Shown: positions 34,989-46,181, counted from the first letter of the stretch. The stretch is DNA of 64,000 nucleotides from Lysobacter stagni (GCF_030053425.1 NZ_JASGBI010000001.1:3480001-3544000), one strand, 5' to 3'. The notes: a model not told the origin generated them from the sequence alone. Numbers and translations are program-made.

Positions 34989-36134
34989 CTAGGCCAGCAG
35001 CATCCGCTCGATCAACGACTGGTACAGGGCCGGAAGCGCCTGCAGGTCGGCGACGGACACGTGTTCGTCGACCTTGTGGATGCTCGCGTTCACCGGACCG
35101 ATCTCGATGCACTGCGCCCCCAGGGGCGCAATGAAGCGCGCATCGGACGTACCGCCGCCGGTACTCTCCTCTGGCGCGGCGCCCGCGTGCGCGCCCAGCA
35201 CCGCCCGCGCGGTGGCGCGCAGCGGGCCCTCGGGCGTGTAGAACGGTTCACCGCCGCGATGCCAGCGCACCTGGTATTCCAGGCCGTGGCGATGCAGCAC
35301 GTCCTCGCATTCGCGCTCGAGCTGCTCTGCGCGCCAGTTCGGGTTGAAGCGCAGATTGAACAGCACCTGCAACTCGCCCGGGATCACGTTGTTGGCGCCG
35401 GTTCCCGCGTGGATGTTGCTGATCTGCAGGCTGGTCGGCGGGAATGTCTCGTAGCCGCCGTCCCAGCGGCGCGCCGCCAGTTCGCTCAATGCAGGCATCG
35501 CCTGGTGAATCGGGTTGCGCGCCTTTTCCGGATAGGCGACATGGCCCTGCACGCCGTGCACGGTCAGCGTGGCCGACAGCGTGCCGCGACGTCCCACGCG
35601 CAGCAGGTCGCCGAGCTTCGACGTCGACGACGGTTCGCCGGTGATGCACCAGTCCAGGCGCTCGCCGCGCTTGCGGAACACGTCGGCGACCTTGCGCACG
35701 CCGTCCACGGCATCGCCTTCTTCGTCGGACGTCAGCAGCAGCGCGACGCGGCCGGGATGGTCCGGGTGCGCCGCCACGAAGCGTTCCAGCGCGATCACGA
35801 ACGCCGCCACGCTGCCCTTCATGTCGGCGGCGCCGCGGCCGTAAAGGACGCCATCGCGGATGTCCGGCACGAACGGATCGCTACCCCACGCCTCGCGCGG
35901 ACCCGACGGCACCACATCGGTGTGACCCAGCAGCACCAGGGTGGGACCTTCACCGCCGTGCACGGCCCAGAGGTTGTCGACATCGCCGAAGCGCAGGTGC
36001 TCGCAGCGGAAATCCGCAGCCAGCAGGCGCCGCGCGATCAGCGCCTGGCAGCCGGCGTCTTCCGGCGTAACCGAACGACGCGCGATCAGCTCCCGCGTCA
36101 AGGCCAGCACATCATCATGCGCGGTCGTGTTCAT
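34989..36134 (-). CDS. dapE: Succinyl-diaminopimelate desuccinylase
   Basis: A 381-residue dizinc M20 peptidase-fold enzyme that releases LL-diaminopimelate from N-succinyl-DAP in lysine and peptidoglycan synthesis. Metal/catalytic residues are H71 and D73 in [12 protein letters not shown]104 in [10 protein letters not shown], and E138/E139 in [23 protein letters not shown] and IHKVDEHV towards the end are DapE-specific. The ATG at 36134 overlaps the upstream yffB stop by four bases (ATGA). With dapD two genes upstream, two steps of the succinylase branch are in one operon. Confidence 0.96.
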   Translation of the reverse strand: MNTTAHDDVLALTRELIARRSVTPEDAGCQALIARRLLAADFRCEHLRFGDVDNLWAVHGGEGPTLVLLGHTDVVPSGPREAWGSDPFVPDIRDGVLYGRGAADMKGSVAAFVIALERFVAAHPDHPGRVALLLTSDEEGDAVDGVRKVADVFRKRGERLDWCITGEPSSTSKLGDLLRVGRRGTLSATLTVHGVQGHVAYPEKARNPIHQAMPALSELAARRWDGGYETFPPTSLQISNIHAGTGANNVIPGELQVLFNLRFNPNWRAEQLERECEDVLHRHGLEYQVRWHRGGEPFYTPEGPLRATARAVLGAHAGAAPEESTGGGTSDARFIAPLGAQCIEIGPVNASIHKVDEHVSVADLQALPALYQSLIERMLLA

Positions 36135-36493
36135 CCACCGATCCCGAAGCGCTTCTTGAATCCGTTGTCGCTGAACCCCTGCGTCACTGCGCCGTCGCCG
36201 GTAACCACCACCGGACGCCGGATGAGCTGCGGATATTCCTTCAGCAGCAGCTTCCACTCGGCATCCGACGCGGGCGATCTGCGCGTGTCGGGCAGCGTGC
36301 GCCAGGTGGTGGACGACTTGTTGATCATCGCCTCCCAACCGCCCAGCGCGTCCTTCCACTCCACCAGCGTTTCCGGCGATTGCCGGTCGTCGCGGTAGTC
36401 GATGAAGGCATGCGCGACACCGAAACGGTCCAGCCACTTGCGGGCCTTCTTGCAGGTGTCGCAGTTGTTGAGTCCGTAGAGCGTGGTCGCCAT
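36131..36493 (-). CDS. ArsC/Spx family protein (YffB-type)
   Basis: A 120-residue thioredoxin-fold protein of the ArsC/Spx family. The active-site motif is [12 protein letters not shown] with C11 and C14, and the family markers [14 protein letters not shown] and RRPVVV appear in order. In E. coli the homologue YffB lies directly upstream of dapE, as here. It is too short and lacks the context to be a true arsenate reductase; a role as a GSH-dependent thiol reductase has been suggested for YffB. It starts eight bases after dapD and overlaps dapE. Confidence 0.9.
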   Translation of the reverse strand: MATTLYGLNNCDTCKKARKWLDRFGVAHAFIDYRDDRQSPETLVEWKDALGGWEAMINKSSTTWRTLPDTRRSPASDAEWKLLLKEYPQLIRRPVVVTGDGAVTQGFSDNGFKKRFGIGG

Positions 36494-36501
36494 TGCGGCC
36501 G

Positions 36502-37395
36502 TCACTCCGCCAGCCCGCGCAGCAGATCGTTGATGCTGGTCTTGCTGCGCGTCTTCGCGTCGACCTGCTTGACGATGACGGCGCAGTACAGCGAATGCGG
36601 ACCGTCCTTGGCCGGCAGCTGGCCCGACACGACCACGCTGTACGGCGGCACATAGCCGTAGCTGACCTCGCCGGTCGCGCGGTTGTAGATGCGCGTGCTC
36701 TGGCCCAGGAACACGCCCATGCCGATCACGCTGTGATGGCCGACGACCACGCCTTCCACCACTTCCGAACGTGCGCCGATGAAGCAGTGGTCCTCGATGA
36801 TGGTCGGACTGGCCTGCAGCGGTTCCAGCACGCCGCCGATGCCGGCGCCGCCGGACAGGTGGCAATGCTTGCCGATCTGCGCGCACGAACCCACGGTCGC
36901 CCAGGTGTCGACCATCGTGCCCTCGCCCACGTGCGCGCCGATGTTGACGAAGCTCGGCATCAGCACCACGTCCTTGCCGATGTGCGCGCCGCGTCGCGCG
37001 ATCGCACCCGGCACCACGCGCGCGCCGAGCTTGCGGAAATCGGACTCGCCGAATCCGTCAAAACGCGCCGGCACCTTGTCCCAGTAGGGCGCGGGGTAGC
37101 CCTCGACCACCTGCATGTCGTTGACGCGGAAGTACAGCAGCACCGCCTTCTTCAGCCACTCGTTGACGGTCCAGCCGCCCTTTCCGTCCGGCTCGGCCAC
37201 GCGGAACTCGCCGTTCTCCAGGCCGGTGATCACACGTTCCACCGTGGGCCGCGTGGAGCCTTCGATCTCGTCCGGCGTCAGCATGGCGCGCCGTTCGAAC
37301 GCGCTGTCGACCATGAACTTCAGTTCGTCGATGCCCGGGCCCTTCGGTGCGGCCTTCTTGCGGACGGTCTTGCGGGCGGTCTTCTGCAAAGCCAT
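36502..37395 (-). CDS. dapD: Tetrahydrodipicolinate N-succinyltransferase
   Basis: A 297-residue left-handed beta-helix acyltransferase that succinylates tetrahydrodipicolinate from succinyl-CoA, trimeric and cytoplasmic. The hexapeptide-repeat domain spans about residues 125-245. [20 protein letters not shown] and [20 protein letters not shown] are diagnostic. The first 20 residues form a Lys/Arg-rich tail ([15 protein letters not shown]) absent from the 274-residue E. coli enzyme. Its ATG immediately follows the glnD stop with no gap. Confidence 0.96.
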   Translation of the reverse strand: MALQKTARKTVRKKAAPKGPGIDELKFMVDSAFERRAMLTPDEIEGSTRPTVERVITGLENGEFRVAEPDGKGGWTVNEWLKKAVLLYFRVNDMQVVEGYPAPYWDKVPARFDGFGESDFRKLGARVVPGAIARRGAHIGKDVVLMPSFVNIGAHVGEGTMVDTWATVGSCAQIGKHCHLSGGAGIGGVLEPLQASPTIIEDHCFIGARSEVVEGVVVGHHSVIGMGVFLGQSTRIYNRATGEVSYGYVPPYSVVVSGQLPAKDGPHSLYCAVIVKQVDAKTRSKTSINDLLRGLAE

Positions 37396-40029
37396 TCAAC
37401 AGTCTCCTTCGAGGCAGGCCAGCAGTGCGGTGCGCAGTGCCTGCCGTTGCGTTTCGTCGAGCGCTTCATCGCGCCCGTCGGGATGGGGATGGGTGATCTG
37501 GAACACGTCCTCGGCGCGCTCGCCGAACGTGGCGATGCGCGCGTCGTGCACACGCAGGTTCTGGCTGCGGATCGCGTGCGTCACGTCCGCGAGCAGGCCC
37601 GGGCGATCGGTGCAGACCAGGCTGAGCATCGTGCGTGCGCGCTCGCCTTCGCCAAGGGTGTCGAAGCCGATCTGCGGCGCGATGCGGAAATGCCGAAGAT
37701 GGCGTGGCTGCGCGCGACGCGCGGGCTTGATGCGTTCCAGATCGCCGGCCAGCGCCGTGGCAAGGCGGTGCTCGACCTCGTCATTGCCGGGCGGACAGCG
37801 CGGATCGATCGGCACGACCTCGAAGCTGTCGAAGACCATGCCGTTCGGACCATCGAGCACGCGCGCCTGCTGGATCGCCAGACCCAGACGATCGAGCGTG
37901 GCGACGATCGCCGCGAACAGGCCGTCGCGGTCCGGCGAGTGCACGAATACTTCCAGCGCGCCGGCGTGTTCGCCCAGCGCACGCGCACGCACGCGCGTTT
38001 CGCCCACGGACACGCCGCGCAGCGAAGCCGCCTGCCACGCGATCTGGTCCGGGCGGCCACGCTGGAAACCGACTTCCGGCATGCGTGCGTACAACGCATC
38101 GATCTCGTCGTCGCCGATGCCGAGGGTGGCGAGCATCGCGCGCGCCGCGTCGCGGGTTTCGTTCGCGCGTTCGGCACCCGCCACGGGGTGTTCCAGTCCG
38201 CGCCGCAACGCCAGGCGCGTGGCGGTGTAGAGATCGGCCAGCAGGCGGTCCTTCCACGCGTTCCACAACTTGGGCGACGTGCCGGCGATGTCGGCGCAGG
38301 TCAGCAGGTAGAGGTGATCCAGGTGCTCGCGGTCGGCGACCTTGCCGGCGAAGCGGTGGATCACCTCCGGATCGGCGATGTCCTGCTTCTGCGCGGTGAC
38401 GGACATCAGCAGGTGCTGGCGCACCAGCCATTCGACCAGCGAGGTGTCGGCCTGCGACAGGCCCATCGTGCCGCAGAAGATGCGCGCGTCTTCGGCGCCC
38501 AGCTCGGAGTGATCGCCACCGCGGCCCTTGCCGATGTCGTGGAACAGGCCTGCGAGCAGCAGCAGTTCCGGCTTGCGAAGGCGCGGCCAGACTTCGTGCG
38601 CGATGCTGAAACGCTCGTCGGCGATGCCCGAGGCGAAACGCGCCAGGTTGCGCAACACGGCCAGCGTGTGCTGGTCCACGGTGAACACGTGGAACAGGTC
38701 GAACTGCATCCGGCCCGACACCTTGGCGAACGCCGGAATCCATCGGCCCAGCACGCCCAGGCGCGCCATGCGTTCCAGCGCATGCACCGGGTGCGGGCCG
38801 CGCAGCAGCGAGAGAAAGCGCTCGCGCAGCGCCGGCTCGGCCTGCTGGAAGGCCGGTACACGCGATAGGGATTCGGCCAGCGCGCGCGCGGTCTGCGAAT
38901 GCAGGCCGCGCACGGCATCGTGCGAGGCCCACACGGCGAACAGCGCGAACACGTCGTAGGCATCGCGCGGCCAGTGCGCGTCGCGTGCGGCGAGGTAATC
39001 GCGGCGCAGTTCGAACGCGTGGTCGATCGCGACCGGTGCGCTCTCGCCCTCGATCTGCTCCTCGAATCGCTGCAGCAGCCGCTCGCCGATGCGCAGCACC
39101 AGCGCAGCGCTGCGGTAGAAGCCCTGCATCATCTGTTCGACGGCAAGGTTGTCGGCGTTGTCAGTGTGCCCCAGCCGCTGGGCCAGCAGCTTCTGGTAGT
39201 CGAAACGCAGGCGCTCCTCGCGCTTGCCCGCGACCAGATGCAGGCCGAAGCGCAGGCGCGACAGCGCACGACGCTCGCGTTCGAGCGTGGCCAGTTCATC
39301 GGCGCCGAACTGACCGATGGCGACCAGCGACTCCAGATCGCCCGTCCCCACGATGCGCAGCGCCATCCAGCGCAATGTCTGCACGTCGCGCAGACCGCCT
39401 GGGCCTTCCTTCAGGTTGGGCTCGAGGTTGTCGGCGGTGTCGTCGTAGCGCGCGTGGCGCAGCCGCAGCTCCTCGCGCTTGGCGGCGAAGAACTCGCGCG
39501 CGGGCCACACCAGGCTGGGCGCGATCGCCGCCTGCAGTGCGTGCAGGTGTTCGACCTGCGCGATCAGCGGACGCGCCTCCAGCATCGAGGTGAGCACGGT
39601 GATGTCGGACGCCGCCTCGGTGCACTGCGTGGGCGAACGCACCGCGTGACCTACCGGAAGTCCGGCGTCCCACAGCAGCGCCACGAAGCGCGAAAGCGCT
39701 TCGGCATGCATGGCCTGCGCATCGGGCTCGGCAAGTACCAGCAGGTCGACGTCGGACTGCGGGAACAATTCGGCACGGCCATAGCCGCCGGTCGCGAACA
39801 ACGCCAGCGGTGCATCGCCGGGAAGGCAGGCCTTCCATGCATTGCGGACCTGTGCGTCGATCGCTCCGGCGCGCGCCTGCAGCAGGCGGTCGATGTCGGC
39901 GTTCGCATCGGCATCGAAGGCCTTCGCCAGGCCAGCATCGACCGTGGCGATGGCATTGCGGATGGAAGCAGCTCTGTCGACGCCCTCCAGCGCCGCCGGA
40001 TCGGTCTCGGCGGCGACCGAGTCAGTCAT
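37396..40029 (-). CDS. glnD: Bifunctional [protein-PII] uridylyltransferase/uridylyl-removing enzyme
   Basis: An 877-residue nitrogen sensor that uridylylates PII when glutamine is low and deuridylylates it when glutamine is high. The nucleotidyltransferase motif GGYGRAELFPQSDVDLLVL is at 81-99 with D93 and D95. The HD hydrolase motif is LFHDIGKGRGGDHS near 495-508. Two ACT domains for glutamine sensing end the chain (about 700-780 and 805-875). All parts are intact. The ATG at 40029 overlaps the map stop by four bases. The order map-glnD-dapD matches other gammaproteobacteria. Confidence 0.96.
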   Translation of the reverse strand: MTDSVAAETDPAALEGVDRAASIRNAIATVDAGLAKAFDADANADIDRLLQARAGAIDAQVRNAWKACLPGDAPLALFATGGYGRAELFPQSDVDLLVLAEPDAQAMHAEALSRFVALLWDAGLPVGHAVRSPTQCTEAASDITVLTSMLEARPLIAQVEHLHALQAAIAPSLVWPAREFFAAKREELRLRHARYDDTADNLEPNLKEGPGGLRDVQTLRWMALRIVGTGDLESLVAIGQFGADELATLERERRALSRLRFGLHLVAGKREERLRFDYQKLLAQRLGHTDNADNLAVEQMMQGFYRSAALVLRIGERLLQRFEEQIEGESAPVAIDHAFELRRDYLAARDAHWPRDAYDVFALFAVWASHDAVRGLHSQTARALAESLSRVPAFQQAEPALRERFLSLLRGPHPVHALERMARLGVLGRWIPAFAKVSGRMQFDLFHVFTVDQHTLAVLRNLARFASGIADERFSIAHEVWPRLRKPELLLLAGLFHDIGKGRGGDHSELGAEDARIFCGTMGLSQADTSLVEWLVRQHLLMSVTAQKQDIADPEVIHRFAGKVADREHLDHLYLLTCADIAGTSPKLWNAWKDRLLADLYTATRLALRRGLEHPVAGAERANETRDAARAMLATLGIGDDEIDALYARMPEVGFQRGRPDQIAWQAASLRGVSVGETRVRARALGEHAGALEVFVHSPDRDGLFAAIVATLDRLGLAIQQARVLDGPNGMVFDSFEVVPIDPRCPPGNDEVEHRLATALAGDLERIKPARRAQPRHLRHFRIAPQIGFDTLGEGERARTMLSLVCTDRPGLLADVTHAIRSQNLRVHDARIATFGERAEDVFQITHPHPDGRDEALDETQRQALRTALLACLEGDC

Positions 40030-40802
40030 AGGTCGTTGTCGTCCCCGGGCGTGCGCGTGAGGATTTCCACACCGTCCTCGGTGACGGCAACGGTGTGCTC
40101 CCACTGCGCCGAGAGCTTGCGGTCCTTGGTGACCACGGTCCAGCCGTCGGGCAGCAGCTTGGTATGGCGCGTGCCTTCGTTGATCATCGGCTCGATCGTG
40201 AACGTCATGCCCGGCCGCAGCACCAGCCCTTCGCCGGCGCGCCCGTAATGCAGCACCTGCGGGTCCTCGTGGTAGATCCGGCCGATGCCGTGGCCGCAGT
40301 ACTCGCGCACCACGCTGAAGCGCTCGGCTTCGGCGAACTGCTGGATCGCCTGGCCAATGTCGCCCAGGGTCGCGCCCGGCTTGACCGTGCGGATGCCGCG
40401 GAACATCGCCTCGCGGGTGACGTCCACCAGGCGCTTGGCCATGACCGAGGGCGAGCCAACCACGTACATGCGGCTGGTGTCGCCATGCCAGCCGTCCTTG
40501 ATGACGGTGACGTCGATGTTGATGATGTCGCCGTCCTTCAACACCTTGCCCGGGCTGGGGATGCCGTGGCAGATGACGTTGTTGACCGACGTGCAGACCG
40601 TCTTGGGGAACCCCTTGTAGCCCACGTTGGCCGGAATGGCCTGCTGCACCTTGACGATGTGGTCGTGGCAGATGCGGTCCAGTTCCTCGGTGGTAGCGCC
40701 AGCCTTGACGTGCGGCGCGACGACCTGCAGCACCTCGGCGGCCAGGCGGCCGGCGACGCGCATCTTCTCGATCTCTTCGGGGGTCTTGATGGTGATCGGC
40801 AT
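40026..40802 (-). CDS. map: Methionine aminopeptidase type I
   Basis: A 258-residue enzyme that removes the initiator methionine. The five metal ligands keep E. coli numbering when translation starts at the ATG at 40802: D97, D108, H171, E204 and E235. An ATG six codons upstream (40820) is possible but not conserved. The gene runs divergently from rpsB, as in E. coli, and leads a five-gene minus-strand operon with overlapping ends. Confidence 0.96.
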   Translation of the reverse strand: MPITIKTPEEIEKMRVAGRLAAEVLQVVAPHVKAGATTEELDRICHDHIVKVQQAIPANVGYKGFPKTVCTSVNNVICHGIPSPGKVLKDGDIINIDVTVIKDGWHGDTSRMYVVGSPSVMAKRLVDVTREAMFRGIRTVKPGATLGDIGQAIQQFAEAERFSVVREYCGHGIGRIYHEDPQVLHYGRAGEGLVLRPGMTFTIEPMINEGTRHTKLLPDGWTVVTKDRKLSAQWEHTVAVTEDGVEILTRTPGDDNDL

Positions 40803-40854
40803 GCCGGCATTATGGGCCATCCGGAGCGCATTCAGAGTCCCGAGCGGCCCAAAG

Positions 40855-40884
40855 TTGCCTGTAACAGACTGTTACGGCTACAAT
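40855..40884 (+). promoter_or_regulatory. rpsB-tsf promoter with internal palindrome
   Basis: TTGCCT (40855-40860) and TACAAT (40879-40884) are spaced by 18 bases. The spacer begins with the perfect inverted repeat GTAACAGACTGTTAC (40861-40875, 7-bp arms, 1-base centre), directly beside the -35 element and four bases before the -10 element, where a bound protein would block RNA polymerase. Confidence 0.7.
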
Positions 40885-40891
40885 TCCGCGG

Positions 40892-41141
40892 CTCTGCGGC
40901 CGGCCCCGTGCCCGCCCAGCCGCCCACGCCAGGGCGTAAGCCCCCGGGTCCCAACCCGGAGGCAGGCGAATACACACCCTCAGCCACCCTCCGTGCCGGG
41001 GTGCTGGCGATCCCCCAGGGGTCGCCGGTTCGGCCACGGAAGCTGGGGGGAGGCCCAACCCCGGAACCCCGCCCCCGGCTCTGCCGCGGGCACCGCCATC
41101 CCTTATCCGGCGGCCGGTTCCACTGCCTGGAGTTCAATGCA
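40892..41141 (+). other. Long structured 5' leader of rpsB
   Basis: About 250 transcribed bases precede the rpsB start, very GC-rich and full of short inverted repeats such as CCCGGGTCCCAACCCGG and CCCCAGGGG. No open frame here looks like a gene. E. coli rpsB is autoregulated by S2 through its leader; a similar role is possible but I cannot match the fold by eye. Confidence 0.45.
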
Positions 41142-41954
41142 ATGCCCCAGATCACCATGCGCCAGATGCTCGAAGCCGGCGTCCACTTCGGCCACCAGAC
41201 CCGTTACTGGAACCCGAAGATGGGTCCGTACATCTTCGGTGCCCGCGGCAAGATCCACATCATCAACCTCGAGAAGACCGTTCCGCTGTTCAACGACGCG
41301 ATGAACTTCATCTCGGGCGTCGCCCAGAAGCGCGGCATGATCCTCTTCCTGGGCACCAAGCGCAGCGCGCGCGAATCCATCAAGGAAGAAGCCGAGCGTT
41401 GCGGCATGCCGTACATGACCCAGCGCTGGCTGGGCGGCACGCTGACCAACTTCCGCACCGTGAAGCAGTCGGTGCAGCGCCTGAAGGATCTGGAAGCGGC
41501 CGAAACCGACGGCACCTTCCAGAAGCTGGTCAAGCACGAAGTGCTGGGCCTGCGCCGTGAGCGCGACAAGCTGGAAGCCTCGCTGGGCGGCATCAAGGAC
41601 ATGAACCGCCTGCCCGACGCGCTGTTCGTGATCGACATCGGCCACGAAGACATCGCGATCAAGGAAGCCAAGAAGCTGGGCATTCCGGTCATCGCCGTGG
41701 TCGACACCAACTACGATCCGGAACTGGTCGACTACGCGATCCCGGGTAACGACGACGCCATCCGCGCCGTGCAGCTGTACGCCCGCGCCGCCGCCGACGC
41801 CGTGCTGGAAGGCAAGGCCGCCTCCCCGCAGGCCGCCAGCGTCCGCGAGGAAGACTTCGCCGAAGCCGCCGAAGGCGAGGAAGGCGCTGAGCGCAAGGCT
41901 CCGCGTCGCGCGCCCGCCAAGAAGGGCACCAAGAAGGCCGAAGCGGCCGAGTAA
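41142..41954 (+). CDS. rpsB: 30S ribosomal protein S2
   Basis: A 270-residue ribosomal protein of the small subunit. [48 protein letters not shown] and [19 protein letters not shown] are canonical. The last 45 residues are a charged tail ([19 protein letters not shown] onward), acidic then lysine-rich, longer than in E. coli (241 residues). The ATG at 41142 is used; the ATG at 41137 is out of frame. It heads the rpsB-tsf unit. Confidence 0.98.
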   Translation: MPQITMRQMLEAGVHFGHQTRYWNPKMGPYIFGARGKIHIINLEKTVPLFNDAMNFISGVAQKRGMILFLGTKRSARESIKEEAERCGMPYMTQRWLGGTLTNFRTVKQSVQRLKDLEAAETDGTFQKLVKHEVLGLRRERDKLEASLGGIKDMNRLPDALFVIDIGHEDIAIKEAKKLGIPVIAVVDTNYDPELVDYAIPGNDDAIRAVQLYARAAADAVLEGKAASPQAASVREEDFAEAAEGEEGAERKAPRRAPAKKGTKKAEAAE

Positions 41955-41966
41955 GACCCGCGTCAT

Positions 41967-41992
41967 GCGGCCGCGCGATCATGCGCGGTCGC
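41967..41992 (+). terminator. Attenuator-like hairpin between rpsB and tsf
   Basis: GCGGCCGCGC and GCGCGGTCGC pair over 10 bp with one wobble around GATCAT. A weak T-run (GCTTTCTCC) begins seven bases later. A partial terminator here would lower tsf relative to rpsB, or the hairpin may only stabilise mRNA. Confidence 0.5.
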
Positions 41993-42089
41993 ATCGCCGC
42001 TTTCTCCGGCCCGGGTCACGGCCCGGCCGGGGACTCCGAATCGCACAAGGCGGGCCCATCCCGCCCTTCATTATTTTTCGAGGTACCCC

Positions 42090-42971
<882 letters not shown>

Positions 42972-42994
42972 GCCAACCCACCGGCGGGACAAAG

Positions 42995-43024
42995 AAAAAG
43001 GCCGCGAGCGATCGCGGCCTTTTT
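42995..43024. terminator. Strong terminator after tsf
   Basis: AAAAAGGCCGCGA and TCGCGGCCTTTTT form a perfect 13-bp stem around GCGA, with A-run and T-run ends that let it work on both strands. Confidence 0.93.
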
Positions 43025-43069
43025 CCTTTTGCGGACGGCACCGGGGAGGTGGCGCCGTTAGGGGGAGGG

Positions 43070-43133
43070 TCTGGAGAAGCCGTCCGGGGCTTCTCCAGAG
43101 GGGGATCGAAACGGCAGGGTCCATTTCGATCCC
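43070..43133. other. Tandem perfect hairpins in the tsf to receptor gap
   Basis: TCTGGAGAAGCC/GGCTTCTCCAGA (43070-43099, 12 bp, 6-base loop) is followed by GGGATCGAAA/TTTCGATCCC (43102-43133, 10 bp, 12-base loop). Neither has a T-run. They occupy the 369-base gap between convergent genes together with the tsf terminator; the remainder (to 43340) holds no gene I can support. Confidence 0.6.
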
Positions 43134-43340
43134 GGTCGGCAGGTCCCGTGGTTCCCGCCGGTAACGCACCATCCTGGTACGCATCACCATCGCGGCCGTT
43201 CCGTCGGCCGCTTCCGGAAGTGCGCCATCCTTGGCGCGGCGCTTTCCTTTTCCGGAAGCACGACTCCATAACGTGGGCACGGGGCATCCCCCCTACCCTC
43301 CGGCAGATTCTTTTTTCGACGGCTTGTTTTCGACGGCGTG

Positions 43341-46181
43341 TCAGAAACGCCAGGCGGCGCTGAGCAGGTAGTAGCGGCCGCGCGGATCGTCGTAGGCGAT
43401 GTCGTAACCGCCCTTCACGACGTCGTAATTCACCGGCTCATGGTCGGTGAGGTTGTTGACGTTCAGTGAGAACCGCCAGTCCTGCAGGCCGCCCCAGGCC
43501 ACGTACAGGTCGGCGGTGGTGGCCGACGGTGTCGTGCACTTGCCCACGGCCACGTTCCATTCCGGGCACGGCTGGCCCGGCACGGCCACGTCGGCGGGAC
43601 CGAACTGATGCACGTTCAGCGTGGTCAGCCAGTTGCCGACGTTCCATTCCAGCCCGAGCAGCGCCGCCCGCTGTGGCGCGCGATGGCCCGCGTAATCGAG
43701 CACTGGGCCGCCCGCCGTGAGCTGCCGGTCCAGGCGCGTGAGCCAGCTCGCAGCGAGGCGGACGGTGAAGCGCCCCCACTGCTGCAGGTCGTGGCGGTAT
43801 TCGGACTGCAACTCCCAGCCCTCGACTTCAGTGCGCCCCACGTTGGCGAAGTAGTCGTTGACCGCCACCAGTTCGCCCTGCTCGTTGCGCTCGAGCGACG
43901 CCGGGAATGCTTCGGGGTTCGAGAGCGCATCCGTGGTGACGATCTCGTTGCGGCGGCGGATGCGGAAGCGGTCCACGCTGAGATCGAAGGTCGAACTGGG
44001 CGCCCACACCACGCCGAGCGTCGCGCTGCGCGAGGTCTCCGGCGCCAGGTCGGGGTTTTCGATCGCGCCGTGCTCGACCAGGCAATAGGTCACGCCATCG
44101 TCCAGCGTGCTCGAGAACAGGCACGGCGCGAGCGCATCGGTCATCACCACCGCATCGATGGTGCTCGACACCGTGGGGCGGCGCAGCTCGAACAACGATG
44201 GCGCGCGGTAGCCCGTCGCGGCCGTGCCGCGCACGGTGATGGAACGCGTGGGCTCCCATTTCAGGCCGAGCATTGGAGAGGATTCGGTGCCGTAGCCCTG
44301 GCGATGGTCGATGCGCCATGCCGCGTCGGCGTGCAGCCAGGTCGCGATGGGCATGCTCAGTTCGGCATAGAACGCGGAACTGTAGCTGTGGTCGTCCAGG
44401 CGGCTCTTCTGCGCACCCAGCGCCACGTCGCCATCGAGCATGCGCTGGTCAGGCCGGTTGTCCAAGGCATCGCGCGACCACTCCACGCCCAGCGCCGCCT
44501 GCGTCTCGCCACCGGGCAGGTCGAACCAGGGGCCATTGACGTCGAAGATGAGCTGGTCGAAGCGTGCATCGCCTTTCACTTCGACGCGCGGCGACAGCGC
44601 GCGCAGCAGCTCGGGCGGGTTGTCGCGCGAATTGAAGCGGTAGGTCTGTTCGTCCACCGCCTGCGCGAAGGCGCTGTTGCTGATCATGCGATCGATCTGG
44701 TTGTCGACGCTGTTCAGGTGATGCGACAGGTCCGCGCGCCACTGCCAGCGATCGAAGTATCCCGACAGGCCCAGGTCGATATCCGCGGTGCGCGCACTGC
44801 TGCGGCTGCGTACCGGACCGACGTCGAAGAAGGCGTAGTCCAGCAGTGTCGGCACGTCCTCGTTCAGATCGTCCGGATGCCCGAACGGCAACAGCACGGT
44901 GCCGTGCAGCGGCGCGCCCTCCAGACGCTGCTGCACCTGGCTCAGGCGCAGCGAGGCGTCGAACTCCACGCTGCCGCCCAGCGGCTGGCGCAGGAGCGCA
45001 TAGACCGCGTTGCTTTCCATTTCCGGCTGCAGCGTGAGATAGCTCGGCGTGTCGAGCAGGCACGCGCCGTTGGCGTCGCGAACGTCATCCGGGCAGGCGT
45101 AGCGCACCAGCGACACGTCTTCCAGGCTGAAGTAGCCCAGCGGCAGTCGCCAGTCGCCCAGACCGAAGCGGCGCAGGTCCGCGGTGCGCCAGTCGCGCTG
45201 CGAACCCAGCAGTGCATCGCGGTGGAAATGATCCGCGCTGATGAAGAAACTGCCGCCGTTGGACAGCTGGTTGCCGTAGCTGAAGGACAGGCGACGCTGC
45301 TCGGCGTCGCCGCGTTCGGACAGCCCGTATCGCGCGATGACCTCGCCGCCCTGCTGTTCCTTGCGCAGGATGATGTTGATCACGCCAGCCATCGCGTCCG
45401 CGCCGTAGATCGCCGAGGCGCCGCCGCGGATGATCTCGATGCGATCGATCAGGCTCAGCGGGATGCCGTTGAGATCGGTCAGCCCGCCCAGATCCGCCGA
45501 GGCCAGGCCGTAGTTCGCCACGCGTCGCCCGTCGATCAGGAACAACGTCGCGCGCGGCCCCAGTCCGTACAGGCTGGTCGTCGCGGCGGCGGCGAACGGC
45601 TGCTGCGACTGGAAGCTGCCGTCGGTCGCCACGTCCACCGGATGGTGGCTGATCATGCCGGGCTGGTAGCTCAGCAGCTCGAACAACGTCTGGAAACCGC
45701 TGGCTTCGATCTGCGCTCGACCGATGCGCGTCATCGGCGCGGGCGTGACCACTTCGATGTCGGCGCGCGGAATATGCGTGCCGGTGACTTCCACGGTCGC
45801 AAGTTCCGTGGGTTCGCGATGCCGCGGCGGTGGAACCGCGGGCGCGACGGGTGGAGCATCGCCGCGTTCGATCAGGAAGGTGTTCGCGTTGACCGCAACC
45901 GCGCGCAGACCGGCACCGCGCAGCAGCAGGTCGAGTGCTTCCTGCGGCGGCAGCTGTGCCTGCAGGCCCGGCGACTGGTGTTGTTCGACCAGCGCAGGCG
46001 AATAGAGGATCTGCACGCGCGCCTGCGTGGCCAGGGTCTGCAGCGCGCGATCGAGTGAACCGGCAGGAATGACGAAGCGCACCGCCGTCGGCGGATCGCC
46101 TGCCGCCAGCGAGGGCGGCGCCGCGCACGCCCAGGACAATGCCCCGAGGATGGCGAGGGTAAGGCGGAGCGTCCTGGCCAT
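43341..46181 (-). CDS. TonB-dependent transducer-type receptor with STN domain
   Basis: A 946-residue outer-membrane receptor. After a signal peptide (about 1-27) comes an STN domain (about 30-105, FVIPAGSLDRALQTLATQA ... LLRGAGL), which in FecA/FpvA-type receptors signals to a FecR-type anti-sigma factor. A TonB-box-like ATVEVTGTH and plug domain (about 130-235, with NIILRKEQQGGE) precede a 22-strand barrel ending in GRYYLLSAAWRF. The fecR and fecI genes upstream on the same strand complete the cell-surface signalling trio. The substrate is unknown; iron-siderophore or glycan are both possible. The plug ERIEIIRGGASAIYGADAMAGV-type motif is typical of the large xanthomonad TonB receptor group. 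Confidence 0.92.
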   Translation of the reverse strand: MARTLRLTLAILGALSWACAAPPSLAAGDPPTAVRFVIPAGSLDRALQTLATQARVQILYSPALVEQHQSPGLQAQLPPQEALDLLLRGAGLRAVAVNANTFLIERGDAPPVAPAVPPPRHREPTELATVEVTGTHIPRADIEVVTPAPMTRIGRAQIEASGFQTLFELLSYQPGMISHHPVDVATDGSFQSQQPFAAAATTSLYGLGPRATLFLIDGRRVANYGLASADLGGLTDLNGIPLSLIDRIEIIRGGASAIYGADAMAGVINIILRKEQQGGEVIARYGLSERGDAEQRRLSFSYGNQLSNGGSFFISADHFHRDALLGSQRDWRTADLRRFGLGDWRLPLGYFSLEDVSLVRYACPDDVRDANGACLLDTPSYLTLQPEMESNAVYALLRQPLGGSVEFDASLRLSQVQQRLEGAPLHGTVLLPFGHPDDLNEDVPTLLDYAFFDVGPVRSRSSARTADIDLGLSGYFDRWQWRADLSHHLNSVDNQIDRMISNSAFAQAVDEQTYRFNSRDNPPELLRALSPRVEVKGDARFDQLIFDVNGPWFDLPGGETQAALGVEWSRDALDNRPDQRMLDGDVALGAQKSRLDDHSYSSAFYAELSMPIATWLHADAAWRIDHRQGYGTESSPMLGLKWEPTRSITVRGTAATGYRAPSLFELRRPTVSSTIDAVVMTDALAPCLFSSTLDDGVTYCLVEHGAIENPDLAPETSRSATLGVVWAPSSTFDLSVDRFRIRRRNEIVTTDALSNPEAFPASLERNEQGELVAVNDYFANVGRTEVEGWELQSEYRHDLQQWGRFTVRLAASWLTRLDRQLTAGGPVLDYAGHRAPQRAALLGLEWNVGNWLTTLNVHQFGPADVAVPGQPCPEWNVAVGKCTTPSATTADLYVAWGGLQDWRFSLNVNNLTDHEPVNYDVVKGGYDIAYDDPRGRYYLLSAAWRF

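Noticed and set aside
36131..36493. Calling the ArsC-fold protein an arsenate reductase
   Set aside because: It groups by context with YffB next to dapE, and no arsenic-resistance genes are nearby.
40892..41141. A riboswitch in the rpsB leader
   Set aside because: The region is GC-rich with many possible stems, but I find no known aptamer core; a ribosomal-protein autoregulatory leader is more plausible.
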